Positions 6,835-14,750 of a stretch of DNA of 44,873 nt are shown piece by piece. Both the position numbers and the translations under genes were made by a program. The stretch spans positions 1-44,873 of the forward strand of contig JAPTWR010000089.1 in assembly GCA_028065135.1 (NCBI GenBank). The letters are read 5' to 3'. Each line of letters opens with the position of its first letter. Within the stretch, counting starts at the first letter, position 1. The notes beneath the pieces are model-generated. The model worked only from the letters and a program-made list of their open reading frames with translations, ran no database searches and was not told where the DNA came from. The DNA is from Acidithiobacillus sp. (GTDB taxonomy: Bacteria > Pseudomonadota > Gammaproteobacteria > Acidithiobacillales > Acidithiobacillaceae).

Positions 6835-9729
6835 TCAATGTATCCAATGATCACCGAGCGCGGCCTCGCATTCGCTAGGAACATCAAATAGCCTTAGCAA
6901 AACCTCAGCAGTCTCATTCATGATGCGCTCCACCTCGCAGGAGACCTCCACCGCACGCTCAGATGGTACTTCCAATATCATCTCGTCGTGCACAAAGCCA
7001 ACCAGCATCCCTGCGATGTCGTCAGGCATTTGTGCAATCGCATGCAGCGCGATCTCCCCACCAGAGCCCTGATCGGAATAGTTCAAGGCCTCCCGTAACT
7101 CAAGCCCTTCTACAATGCGCCCGGAAAGAGTTCTGCCCTGGTAGAACTTGCCCCCCTCTCCATCACCACGGCACTCGTTTTTCCGCATGTCGAATACATC
7201 AGACTTCAGCTTTCCTCCGGCATGGGCTGTCATCCAGTGCCACAGTGCTATTTCCGGGTAGAGGCGAAACCACGCCGCACGGGCCTCCACAGCCTCTTCC
7301 ATAGTCCACGACAGCCCGTAGCTGGTAATCCCGTAGTGGTAAAGCCCCGCAGCGCTCATCCCGTATAACAGCCCGAACCCCAGAGCCTTTGCCGCCTGGC
7401 GTGGACCTGCCAAGGATTTCTTAAGCGCCCTTGCCTGATCCACGGAGAGACTTTTCATATATTCAAGCGGCGCCAACCCGCCTGTATCAAACCGGCCGGC
7501 CATTGCCTCCATCGCCACTGCGGTGAGAATGTGCGGGTCCAGACCGGAACGAAATACTTCCCGAAACCGGAGCAAGTCCGTCTGTGCGTTGCTAAATGCG
7601 GCACCACCATTGCGCAAATCACGACAGATGCATGCCAGTTCAGAGCCAAATACCAACCCATAATCCTGTATAGAGGGCTTCTGCTCTGATAGATAGTCTG
7701 GCTTTTGTACTGGCCACCCTGTCGGCAATGGTTTTTTCCCTTCAATATAATCCAGCATGTCTGGCAACTTGAGGATCCACTTGATCTTCGACAAACGTGG
7801 GGCTTCCATAAGTTTCAGAAATTGCCCGTAGGCACGTGCACCCAAGGCGGCGGCAATCCTCAATTCCATGGCCGAGTAATCAATAGCCAGTATCTGATGG
7901 CCCGTTGCTGAGGCAAAGCAAGCCCGAAACTGCTCATCTCTGGGAGCATTCTGCATATTAGGATTGCCGGACCGGGTACGGCCTGTCACCGTGCCAACGG
8001 TGATGGTCCCGTGGACCCGGCTATCCTGCCCCGCGAAAACGGCATAATCGTCAATCATGGACTTCCGTTTCAAGGCGCCATCCAGATCACGTCGAGCGGC
8101 GATAAGTGGCTCATCCGGGAAGCGCTCCAGTAAATCCTTTGCTCCCAGTTTGGGTTGACCAGTATCCGTCCGTTCGACCTCCGTACCGGTGCGCATCTTG
8201 AGTGCATCGGCGATTGCCTCTTTGAGTTCGGCGGTCAAACCGCCAGATGGCGACGCCAGCCGGTCTCTGAATCGCGCAAGACCCGGCGCTAGTGACAGCA
8301 CCTTTTCCAGTGCGACATCCGCCTCGGCCTGCAAAGCATTTCTGTATGCCGCGATTTTCTCCCCAGAAAGCGGAATACCCTTCAGCGTGCAGTCCACCAA
8401 GCGACGGGCGGCAGGCTCGAATGCCCGCAGGTAGGCCCAGGCGCCGGGGACCTTTTTGATATTTAGCGCGGCGATCACATCCGCGATGGGCGCATCATCA
8501 GGAAGATTGAGCATCCTCCTGGCAATGATGGCCGGGGCGGTGATGTCGCCGACGCAATAGTCCAGATGGCTTTTGGTCAGGACGGAGGGCATCCAGTTGG
8601 TGGAGTTCTGGAAAGACTTGTCCATTTTCTCATTCAGAAAGATCAGCGATAACGTCGCCAATGGATAGGCGGATTTGGCATCGTCGTCTTTCCCGTTTTT
8701 GCTGGCGGCACGCTCGATAAGAATTTTCTGTAATTCCTGCTCCACCGTACCGGCGTTTTTTCCTGCCAGCCGTACCGGCTGCTGTCCGCCGATGGTCGTG
8801 GCAACGATCCGCTGATGAATCATGCGCTCAATATCAGGGCGAATGGCCGTAGCCAGAAACATGGTATCCAACAGCATCTTGGGATTTACTTCTGGAGCAC
8901 TGTGCTTAATCCAGAGCAGATCAAATGCCAGATTATGGCCTGTCCAGATCTTACCGTTGAGCATATCAAGCAATTCCATCATGTTTTCGACGGACATCCT
9001 GTCCAGATCAAAGGCCCCCCGCCACCCCCCAGCCCCGATGGAAAGGATGCGCATGCGGGGACGGGCATCAAGCTCGGCACCGTGGACTTTCAGATATTGC
9101 CCAATAGCCTGCCCGGTGCCGAGCTTGGCAGCCTTGCCGGGGGCTTCGGCCGGCGACCACGGAGTACCCTTGACGCTGGTCTCCACGTCGATACTGAGTT
9201 CTTCCGCGCGGCTGATAGCCTCAAAAGCTACGGGGTCCAGGTTGGTGAGGAAATCCATCGGGGTGGCGGATGTCATGACCGCGATCTGCTGCGGCTCGGG
9301 TATGGCAAAATCATCCACATCCAGAGAAAAGGGGTGTGCCACATCCGCACAAACCATGTCCTCCTCTGCTATCTCAACAAATCCGGACGGTTCCTCAGAT
9401 GACCTACCCAAAACCGGTGCATTACTCGCGGGAAGTAATCCCGTCGTGGAGGGGGTCATTTCCTCGGCGAGATATGGAGACAGGCTCCTGATTGGCGTGG
9501 CCCCGGCACGCAGGCAGGCGCGAGCAAAAATATTGGCCTGCCCATCCCTTTCGTCCGAGCCCGGCTCGTAAGGCTGGTCGTTCTGCGGTATGGATGCGGG
9601 ACTGGCAACTCGTTGGTCTTCCTGGATGGGGCTGACAACCACTTCCACATTCTCGACAGGCGTGGGCTGCCCCACGGCACCGCCAAAAAACTGATCGAGA
9701 AAATCTACCGCAGTCCTGATTTCACCCAT
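6835..9729 (-). CDS. family A DNA polymerase with proofreading domain
   Basis: A 964-residue Pol I-type polymerase without a 5'-3' exonuclease domain. The first 170 residues are a low-complexity extension starting MGEIRTAVDFLDQFFGG. A DEDD proofreading domain follows: Exo I SIDVETS (about residue 178), Exo II TGHNLAFDLLW (about 262), Exo III YCVGD (about 388), all key acidic residues present. The polymerase domain has motif A LAIDYSAMELR (about 615), motif B RQAAKALGFGLLYG (about 777) and motif C VGFVHDE (about 910). ATG has GAGG eight bases upstream. It is larger than cellular PolA Klenow fragments and resembles phage or plasmid replicative PolA variants. With the primase-helicase and topoisomerase nearby, it is likely to replicate the element. 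Confidence 0.93.
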   Translation of the reverse strand: MGEIRTAVDFLDQFFGGAVGQPTPVENVEVVVSPIQEDQRVASPASIPQNDQPYEPGSDERDGQANIFARACLRAGATPIRSLSPYLAEEMTPSTTGLLPASNAPVLGRSSEEPSGFVEIAEEDMVCADVAHPFSLDVDDFAIPEPQQIAVMTSATPMDFLTNLDPVAFEAISRAEELSIDVETSVKGTPWSPAEAPGKAAKLGTGQAIGQYLKVHGAELDARPRMRILSIGAGGWRGAFDLDRMSVENMMELLDMLNGKIWTGHNLAFDLLWIKHSAPEVNPKMLLDTMFLATAIRPDIERMIHQRIVATTIGGQQPVRLAGKNAGTVEQELQKILIERAASKNGKDDDAKSAYPLATLSLIFLNEKMDKSFQNSTNWMPSVLTKSHLDYCVGDITAPAIIARRMLNLPDDAPIADVIAALNIKKVPGAWAYLRAFEPAARRLVDCTLKGIPLSGEKIAAYRNALQAEADVALEKVLSLAPGLARFRDRLASPSGGLTAELKEAIADALKMRTGTEVERTDTGQPKLGAKDLLERFPDEPLIAARRDLDGALKRKSMIDDYAVFAGQDSRVHGTITVGTVTGRTRSGNPNMQNAPRDEQFRACFASATGHQILAIDYSAMELRIAAALGARAYGQFLKLMEAPRLSKIKWILKLPDMLDYIEGKKPLPTGWPVQKPDYLSEQKPSIQDYGLVFGSELACICRDLRNGGAAFSNAQTDLLRFREVFRSGLDPHILTAVAMEAMAGRFDTGGLAPLEYMKSLSVDQARALKKSLAGPRQAAKALGFGLLYGMSAAGLYHYGITSYGLSWTMEEAVEARAAWFRLYPEIALWHWMTAHAGGKLKSDVFDMRKNECRGDGEGGKFYQGRTLSGRIVEGLELREALNYSDQGSGGEIALHAIAQMPDDIAGMLVGFVHDEMILEVPSERAVEVSCEVERIMNETAEVLLRLFDVPSECEAALGDHWIH
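9421..9439 (+). repeat. dispersed CGCGGGAAG element, perfect palindromic arms
   Basis: ATTACTCGCGGGAAGTAAT: perfect six-base arms ATTACT/AGTAAT around CGCGGGA, inside the polymerase N-terminal extension. Confidence 0.65.
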
Positions 9730-9763
9730 GTCCGAATCCTCAAGTGACTCCCGCCTACATCTG

Positions 9764-9783
9764 ATGCGCGTCGCGGGAAGCGG
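9764..9783 (-). repeat. leader element before the polymerase gene
   Basis: Minus-strand reading CCGCTTCCCGCGACGCGCAT, 35 bases before the polymerase ATG, in the gap after the 9786-10118 gene. Confidence 0.65.
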
Positions 9784-9785
9784 CC

Positions 9786-10118
9786 TCAGTCAAGCCTCGT
9801 CGAAAAGCCTTCGCCCTCTTCCCACATATCCAGCCGGCCCTGCGCCTCGCCCAGGTTCATCCGTGCGATGCGCAGGGCATCCACCGCCAGCAACATGTCA
9901 CGCAATAGCGCCTCATCCGGGTCAAGGTCGTCGGCAATATTCAGGTACCCCATGGTGCGTCCGACCCGCACGCCGTTCTCGGCGACAAACGCCAGCAAGT
10001 TGTCCTCATCATATCGGGTATCCTCATTTTCAGACTGCAATACCAAGTCTAACAATAAAGACCGGACATCCGATAAAACCACCTTGTCATCACTCACAAA
10101 ATCTGAAAAGCGCCGCAT
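9786..10118 (-). CDS. hypothetical protein upstream of polymerase
   Basis: A 110-residue acidic protein starting MRRFSDFVSDDKVVLSD; AGGAG lies eight bases before this ATG, and a longer frame upstream would run through the promoter and leader element. Mostly helical by composition, with a C-terminal stretch LLAVDALRIARMNLGEAQGR. It is the first gene of the leftward unit leading to the polymerase and sigma factor. No family recognised. Confidence 0.6.
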   Translation of the reverse strand: MRRFSDFVSDDKVVLSDVRSLLLDLVLQSENEDTRYDEDNLLAFVAENGVRVGRTMGYLNIADDLDPDEALLRDMLLAVDALRIARMNLGEAQGRLDMWEEGEGFSTRLD

Positions 10119-10173
10119 TTTCCATGCTCCTGACTCAGTAGGGAGAGCCCGTTGCCCTCCCCTCATACCAACC

Positions 10174-10193
10174 ATGCGCGGCGCGGGAAGCGG
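10174..10193 (-). repeat. leader element before the 9786-10118 gene
   Basis: Minus-strand reading CCGCTTCCCGCGCCGCGCAT, 56 bases before the ATG at 10118 and about 40 bases downstream of the predicted transcription start. Confidence 0.65.
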
Positions 10194-10238
10194 TCTCTGC
10201 GGACAGCAAACATCTTCCCGTGTGGCGCATAATCCCTC

Positions 10239-10247
10239 TATAGCACC
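10239..10247 (-). promoter_or_regulatory. GGTGCTATA promoter box of the polymerase unit
   Basis: Minus-strand reading TGCGGTGCTATAGAGGG. It gives a 5' leader of roughly 115 bases that contains one clear leader element, and stands back to back with the toxin-antitoxin promoter. Confidence 0.6.
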
Positions 10248-10270
10248 GCATCTGAACTTTACAGGCTTGG

Positions 10271-10300
10271 TTGACAGATATTCGCTTATAAACGAAAATA
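10271..10300 (+). promoter_or_regulatory. promoter/operator of the HigBA-type pair
   Basis: TTGACA at 10271-10276 with AAAATA at 10295-10300 (18-base spacer). It overlaps an inverted repeat, TATTCG and CGAAAATA around CTTATAAA, a likely antitoxin operator. The toxin ATG at 10305 is so close that the transcript may be nearly leaderless. Confidence 0.45.
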
Positions 10301-10304
10301 AGCC

Positions 10305-10649
10305 ATGAACGAGATACGGCATTACGTCACCACAGACGGGCGAGACCTGATTAATGAGTGGTTAAACGGACTGCGGGATGTGAAAGCCAAAACCGCCATC
10401 ATTCGGCGACTGAACAGGGTGGAGTCCGGCAACTTCGGTGACCATGAACCGTGCCGGGAGGGCGTGTGGGAGCTTCGGATTGATATAGGTCCAGGCTACC
10501 GGGTCTATTTCGCCAAATCCGGAAAGGCGATCATCCTGCTGCTCTGTGGTGGTGATAAGCGTAAACAGGGTGCCGACATCAAGTCCGCATGCAGTTATTG
10601 GAAGGATTGGAAGAAACGGGGTTGCACCCCGGCGGGAGGTGACAAATGA
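10305..10649 (+). CDS. RelE/HigB-like toxin (Gp49 family)
   Basis: A 114-residue toxin of the addiction-module killer family (COG3657/PF05973-like). Typical features: an N-terminal INEWLNGLRDVKAKTAII helix, the core GVWELRIDIGPGYRVYFAK and the C-terminal LLLCGGDKRKQGADI. Family members are ribosome-dependent or free mRNA interferases. The toxin gene comes first and overlaps its antitoxin by four bases (ATGA), the usual higBA arrangement. It should stabilise the element by post-segregational killing. Confidence 0.88.
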   Translation: MNEIRHYVTTDGRDLINEWLNGLRDVKAKTAIIRRLNRVESGNFGDHEPCREGVWELRIDIGPGYRVYFAKSGKAIILLLCGGDKRKQGADIKSACSYWKDWKKRGCTPAGGDK

Positions 10650-10957
10650 GAGATCGTTCACATGATGATGCAATGGCAGACCTCTTTCTGAGAGAGCCTT
10701 CCGTGGCCGTGGAATTGCTGGATGAAATTCTTGAAGATGGGGATCAGGCGGAATTGATGACCGCTCTTCGCCAGCTTACCAAGGCATTTGGTGGTGTGAC
10801 TGCCGTGGCCGAGCGAGCCAACCTGAATAAAACGCAGGCATATCGCACACTATCCCCTAATGGAAATCCCACCGTGGCATCGCTGCTGGGCATCCTCAAG
10901 GCCATGGGGCTGCGGATCGCCATTAAACCCATCCAGCCACACAACCACGCCGTATAG
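10646..10957 (+). CDS. HigA-like antitoxin (Xre HTH)
   Basis: A 103-residue antidote of the COG3636 type: an N-terminal toxin-binding segment (DDAMADLFLREPSVAVELLD) and a C-terminal HTH (GGVTAVAERANLNKTQAYRT, then NPTVASLLGILKAMGLRI). It neutralises the preceding toxin and probably represses the pair through the inverted repeat at 10279-10300. Confidence 0.88.
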   Translation: MRDRSHDDAMADLFLREPSVAVELLDEILEDGDQAELMTALRQLTKAFGGVTAVAERANLNKTQAYRTLSPNGNPTVASLLGILKAMGLRIAIKPIQPHNHAV

Positions 10958-10967
10958 GCGTCACCAT

Positions 10968-10998
10968 AAAAAAAGGCCCTCCTTTTCGCGGGAGAGCC
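10968..10998 (-). terminator. intrinsic terminator for the primase-helicase gene
   Basis: On the minus strand, a GGCTCTCCC...GGAGGGCC hairpin is followed by seven Ts (the A-run at 10968-10974). It is placed just past the stop at 11044. Confidence 0.65.
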
Positions 10999-11001
10999 AA
11001 G

Positions 11002-11029
11002 CGGTGCGCCCGAACGACCAGGCGCACCG
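11002..11029. terminator. perfect 9-bp hairpin between convergent genes
   Basis: CGGTGCGCC, a ten-base loop and GGCGCACCG. It stands between the convergent antitoxin and primase-helicase genes and may act from either side; no T-run follows on the plus strand. Confidence 0.5.
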
Positions 11030-11043
11030 GAGCAAATCAAAAC

Positions 11044-13776
11044 TCAGTGCAGCGGCGGCAGGCTGTCATTGTCGTCAGACCGGACGGCGGTGGAACCGTC
11101 GTTATCCCTGGAATCCCGCAATGCCTGCATTTCCTCCGCAAAATTCTGGAAGATCAGTGGTTCGATGGGGATCAGCACACCGTGATACCTCGACGGCCCT
11201 ATCCTTTGACGGCTACCCTCGGCACCCGGCAACCTGGCCAGCAATTGCGTTAGCGCAACCGGAGTGTACCCCGCGGATTTGGCCGCCGTATCCAGACCGC
11301 TATGCCCTTTCCCCACGAAAAGCCACCAGCGGCCGTCGCGGTTTTTAAGAGTCATGCCCGCCAGGTAAAGCGTTGTGTCATATTTGTCTGACGAGTATGC
11401 ATCCTGTTTGCCATAGCAGCCCGACCCCACGATAACTTTTGCTACCGGCATGGTTTCCCGCCCCCCGAACATGGTGTTCTCCACCGGGAGATTGGCAGAC
11501 ATCAGCCTTCTCAATGCTTTCTCCTGATCCGTTTCGTCAGATCCAGAACTACCTGCGGCACGCTCGATGTGGTCCTCTACCACCAGAGGAACCAGATTAT
11601 GAATGAAGGCGTTTGCCGCGTCATCTTGTGTAGCGTCAAACAGCGAGCATAGCAGTGCGGACAGCGGGGCCGCCAGTGTCTCCAGCGTGCGGTTGTCCGA
11701 TCGTGGTGAATGCTGAGTCAGCGCAGCCATCACTGCTGTGCGGCGGTCTTCCCAGAGCGGCCAGCGGGACCACATCAATCGCCGCAACCCGGCACCAACC
11801 TCCTCCGCATCCGGCAAGAGTGGCTTGGCTCCGGTGTGGTTCTTCAGGAGTTCAAACACCAGCAGGCGGTTCCGGTCCGCCTGCTCCAGGGTGGAGAGCT
11901 GGATGCCCGCCATCATGCACGAGAATATGGAGCGATACACCTGCCCGCGCTTGCCGTCGGCGGTGCCTTTCAGAGCGCCGTCGGCATCGTCGGCGCCATC
12001 GGCATGGGCGGAGTATGCCGTGCGCAATATGCCGAAAATCCCCTCCACATTACTCTGCACGCCCGTTCTCGCAGCCTTTTTGTCGGGCTCGAACTCATCC
12101 AGAATCAGCGTGATGGCGTCGGGCGACATGCGCTGCCGGACACCCGCCGTGGAAGACTCGCCGCCGGCCTCGCTGTAAATCATCGAGCCGCGCAAAAGTG
12201 ACCTGAGTATATCCACCAGCGTGGTTTTACCTGCCCCGGACTCACCGGTCAGAAAAGCGTGCGAGCGGTGCTGAACCGCGCCCAGAACCGCCTGCAGCAA
12301 TACCCAGCCAGCCAGCAGCAAAGGGTCGGTGCGCGGACGTACCCAGGCCCAGTTCTGGAAAAACCGCACCAGGTTCATAAGGTCCGCTGCCGTGGCCACC
12401 TTATCGCCGACCACGGCAGGTGCTACTGGCCGCGAGACATACAATGATTTTCTGGATGGATCGCAGGGTAGCAAGGCGACCGGTTGATTGCCGGCTTTGA
12501 ACAGATAGACCCCATCGCTTCCGTTAACCACCAGATCACCCGGATTGTCACCAGGCCAGCACCCGGAACCTCGCACGGCGGACAGGCTGAACCGGCCGCG
12601 CCCCAGAGACGCCTTCATCAGAGCATCCACCGCACGAGGCACATTCACCGACACTTCTCCGGTTTTCCCGTTGAACTTTGGCCACAAATCGTAGGCGGCT
12701 TCCAACGGAACCAGCGGCAACAGACCTTGGGCGCTCGTGATCTTGGCGAGATTGGTTTCATATATTTCCCCAGCCCGCAGCGACCAGAATGCCGCATTGC
12801 TGGCGTCTTTCATGCCGAGCGGAATGAATCCGTGCCCATCCAGCGAAAAGTCCGTATTCTGTCCCCGTTGCGGGAGCCTGTGGGTCTTCTCCAGATCCTC
12901 CGCGACACGCTGCTCAATGGCGTGCTTTACGGCATCCACACCATCAGCGAGCAGCCAGTCGTCAGCGCCCTGCTTGTGCAGCACCCGCGAGCCGTCAGAC
13001 TTTTCACCCTCTCTCCATGGGCAGAATATCACCGACCCTTGAAGACCCGCCTTGCGTAACGCACCGGCCAGCGCCTTGACGGAAAAGAACACGCTGGCAT
13101 TGGCGACGGCTGCGGAGATGGCGGCCTGCTTGCTACTGGTAACCTTGTAGCTTTTTTTGGAGATCAGGTCCGGGGTGAAGAACTCCTCCGTCTCCGGCTT
13201 TCCGTCGCTGTCCCCCATGACCGCCACCGTCTTTACACCGAGTTCCTGGAAAATGGCAAGCAGTTCCGGGTTGATTGGCGTGTCTCTCGTGACGTTGATT
13301 TTCTTCCCGGCAGCGTCAGCCTCTTCCTGGGCCGCACGATGGGCCGCCACGTCGTGCCACAGCGTAATGCCTGCGAGACCTAGCGCCGGGATGCCTGCTT
13401 TTACCAACGCCTCGGACTTCTTCTCTCCCTCGACGGCCACCAGATATTTGTCGGCATCGGTCATGGAAGCCAGCAACTCCCGCAATCGCGGCGGGACGTA
13501 GATATGTCCGCTGGAGCCTGCGCGCGACAGATATTTCCCGCCGATGGCAACCTCCGTCTGTAACAGGCGGTACCGTGCAAACGGTAGACCGCCGTCAACA
13601 ATGGGGGAACCATCCAGATTGAGATACGGGATCCTGATGCAGTCGCAGTGTATCTTCTGCCCCTCGCCACGACCAAGGTCCGCCGTCGCCTGTGCGCCGG
13701 TCACCACGGACCAGTGGGGGACGTCACCAGGAGTAAGGCCGCTGCGGGCCAGGTCCTGCTCAAATGCGTCGTTCAT
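11044..13776 (-). CDS. Toprim primase-like / AAA helicase fusion
   Basis: A 910-residue replication protein. The N-terminal third has a Toprim-like core, YLVAVEGEKKSEALVKAG (about residue 110) with the conserved Glu and VAVMGDSDG (about 185) with the Asp pair, as in plasmid and phage primases (DUF3854-like). The C-terminal half is an AAA+/DUF927-type ATPase: Walker A TGESGAGKTTLVDI (about 509) and Walker B ITLILDEFEPDK (about 555). AGGAG precedes the ATG with good spacing. This combination primes and unwinds DNA at an origin. The gene ends at a strong terminator and begins beside the repeat-rich region 13957-14392, which fits its being the initiator or helicase loader for that origin. The catalytic assignment is inferred from motifs only. 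Confidence 0.8.
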   Translation of the reverse strand: MNDAFEQDLARSGLTPGDVPHWSVVTGAQATADLGRGEGQKIHCDCIRIPYLNLDGSPIVDGGLPFARYRLLQTEVAIGGKYLSRAGSSGHIYVPPRLRELLASMTDADKYLVAVEGEKKSEALVKAGIPALGLAGITLWHDVAAHRAAQEEADAAGKKINVTRDTPINPELLAIFQELGVKTVAVMGDSDGKPETEEFFTPDLISKKSYKVTSSKQAAISAAVANASVFFSVKALAGALRKAGLQGSVIFCPWREGEKSDGSRVLHKQGADDWLLADGVDAVKHAIEQRVAEDLEKTHRLPQRGQNTDFSLDGHGFIPLGMKDASNAAFWSLRAGEIYETNLAKITSAQGLLPLVPLEAAYDLWPKFNGKTGEVSVNVPRAVDALMKASLGRGRFSLSAVRGSGCWPGDNPGDLVVNGSDGVYLFKAGNQPVALLPCDPSRKSLYVSRPVAPAVVGDKVATAADLMNLVRFFQNWAWVRPRTDPLLLAGWVLLQAVLGAVQHRSHAFLTGESGAGKTTLVDILRSLLRGSMIYSEAGGESSTAGVRQRMSPDAITLILDEFEPDKKAARTGVQSNVEGIFGILRTAYSAHADGADDADGALKGTADGKRGQVYRSIFSCMMAGIQLSTLEQADRNRLLVFELLKNHTGAKPLLPDAEEVGAGLRRLMWSRWPLWEDRRTAVMAALTQHSPRSDNRTLETLAAPLSALLCSLFDATQDDAANAFIHNLVPLVVEDHIERAAGSSGSDETDQEKALRRLMSANLPVENTMFGGRETMPVAKVIVGSGCYGKQDAYSSDKYDTTLYLAGMTLKNRDGRWWLFVGKGHSGLDTAAKSAGYTPVALTQLLARLPGAEGSRQRIGPSRYHGVLIPIEPLIFQNFAEEMQALRDSRDNDGSTAVRSDDNDSLPPLH

Positions 13777-13813
13777 AAGTGCTCCTGCTATTTTATATTA
13801 TGCCGCTCGCCAC

Positions 13814-13833
13814 CATGCGCGTCGCGGGAAGCG
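13814..13833 (-). repeat. leader element before the primase-helicase gene
   Basis: Minus-strand reading CCGCTTCCCGCGACGCGCAT, 38 bases before the ATG; identical over 20 bases to the copy at 9764-9783. Confidence 0.7.
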
Positions 13834-13875
13834 GTTGCAGGCCACTTCACTGTATGCGCCGGGGCATACACGACT

Positions 13876-13884
13876 TATAGCACC
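13876..13884 (-). promoter_or_regulatory. GGTGCTATA promoter box of the primase-helicase gene
   Basis: Minus-strand reading GAGGTGCTATAAGTCG. It places the leader element at 13814 between transcription start and ribosome-binding site. Confidence 0.6.
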
Positions 13885-13956
13885 TCTTCCGGAAAATCGT
13901 CCGGGCACCCATGACTGCGGCGTCACCCGACAAACGTCACCCATATCCTGAGAGTT

Positions 13957-14392
13957 TGTCCCAAGCTGTCCCAAAATCGAAAAATCCGTTGGGACAGACT
14001 CTGGCGCCGGTTGAGCACTATAAATAAATAAATAAATCAAATAGTTATTTATATTTATTTATTTATTACAGACCCCGTGATCATGATGCTGTCCCAGGCT
14101 GTCCCACCCCTGCTGGGACAACATTTTTATTTATATACAATGAGTTGCACACTTTTACGCAATCTGTCCCACAGTCAGGACATATACACATATACGCGCG
14201 TAAAAACTAAATGAGAACCACTTCAGTTATGTACTCCCTAAAGTCTATATCCTCGCCGGGCCGGGACAACGGGACAGACTCAATTTTATTATAATTATCA
14301 ATGCATTAGTCTGGGACAAGCTTACTTTTTTCCGGGACAGTGCGGGTAAACTACCTAGAACCACCTTGATTTTACACACATTTTCTGTCCCA
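13957..14392. other. candidate replication origin with TGTCCCA iterons
   Basis: A gene-free stretch holding nine exact TGTCCCA/TGGGACA heptamers and three CGGGACA variants. Plus-orientation copies start at 13957, 13967, 14090, 14100, 14165 and 14386. Minus-orientation copies start at 13990, 14114, 14262, 14270, 14312 and 14333. Pairs 13957/13967 and 14090/14100 are spaced ten bases, one helical turn. Between them is a nearly pure A/T block (14018-14069) built of AAAT/ATTT units that form a long inverted repeat, suited to strand opening. With the adjacent primase-helicase, this looks like oriV. A regulatory region bound by a repeat-recognising protein is the alternative. Confidence 0.6.
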
Positions 14393-14398
14393 GCCCGC

Positions 14399-14599
14399 TT
14401 ACTGCACGCCAATCACCAGGTGCTCCCACTGCCCGGATTCCCGCTCCATATCCGCGCGAACCCGGCAAACACGGCCGGTACCCGCCGGCCGTGGTCCTGC
14501 GTCGGCGCCCTTCTCCACCATGCTCAGCAACCACTCCACCACCGGGTGCGGCTCTGAAAATGCGTCGTAAACGATGACTTCCCCTTTATTTTCACGCAT
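14399..14599 (-). CDS. hypothetical small protein beside the origin
   Basis: A 66-residue protein starting MRENKGEVIVYDAFSEPHPV; AGGAG is seven bases upstream of this ATG, and a GTG two codons earlier is an alternative. It is compact, with VVEWLLSMVEKGADAG and a basic C-terminal half (RVCRVRADMERES). Its stop is seven bases from the last iteron. It could be a small origin-linked regulator, but this rests on position only. Confidence 0.5.
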   Translation of the reverse strand: MRENKGEVIVYDAFSEPHPVVEWLLSMVEKGADAGPRPAGTGRVCRVRADMERESGQWEHLVIGVQ

Positions 14600-14668
14600 G
14601 ACCACTCTCCTGAGATAGCGTTATAGCTATTGTCTCCTTGCTGTTTTCGCACGTCAAAGCGTAAACGT

Positions 14669-14677
14669 GGTGCTATA
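14669..14677 (+). promoter_or_regulatory. GGTGCTATA promoter box before antA-like copy 1
   Basis: GTGGTGCTATACAGG, about 75 bases before the GTG start and divergent to the 14399-14599 gene. Confidence 0.6.
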
Positions 14678-14695
14678 CAGGACTGGAGAACACAT

Positions 14696-14714
14696 CGCTT
14701 CCCGCGACGCTCAT
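14696..14714 (+). repeat. leader element before antA-like copy 1
   Basis: CGCTTCCCGCGACGCTCAT, 37 bases before the GTG at 14751 and about 12 bases after the predicted transcription start. It lies outside the duplicated unit, so copy 2 lacks it. Confidence 0.65.
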
Positions 14715-14750
14715 ATGTCAGACAATGGAACCACTGCAGGAGATTCAACT

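Noticed and set aside
6579..6878. Plus-strand open frame sharing the peptide STPLPYLALL with a minus-strand frame at 20582-20827
   Set aside because: The similarity comes from the 44-bp nucleotide repeat; a 2-base indel between copies breaks the shared frame, and no ribosome-binding site fits.
8021..8030. CTATCCTGCC, resembling the IncP nic-site core
   Set aside because: It lies in the middle of the polymerase coding sequence, far from the relaxase, with no inverted repeat beside it. The seven-base core is expected by chance in 45 kb.
14018..14069. Regular AAAT/ATTT repeats that might be a CRISPR or satellite array
   Set aside because: Units are four bases with no spacers; best explained as an A/T-rich opening region of the candidate origin.
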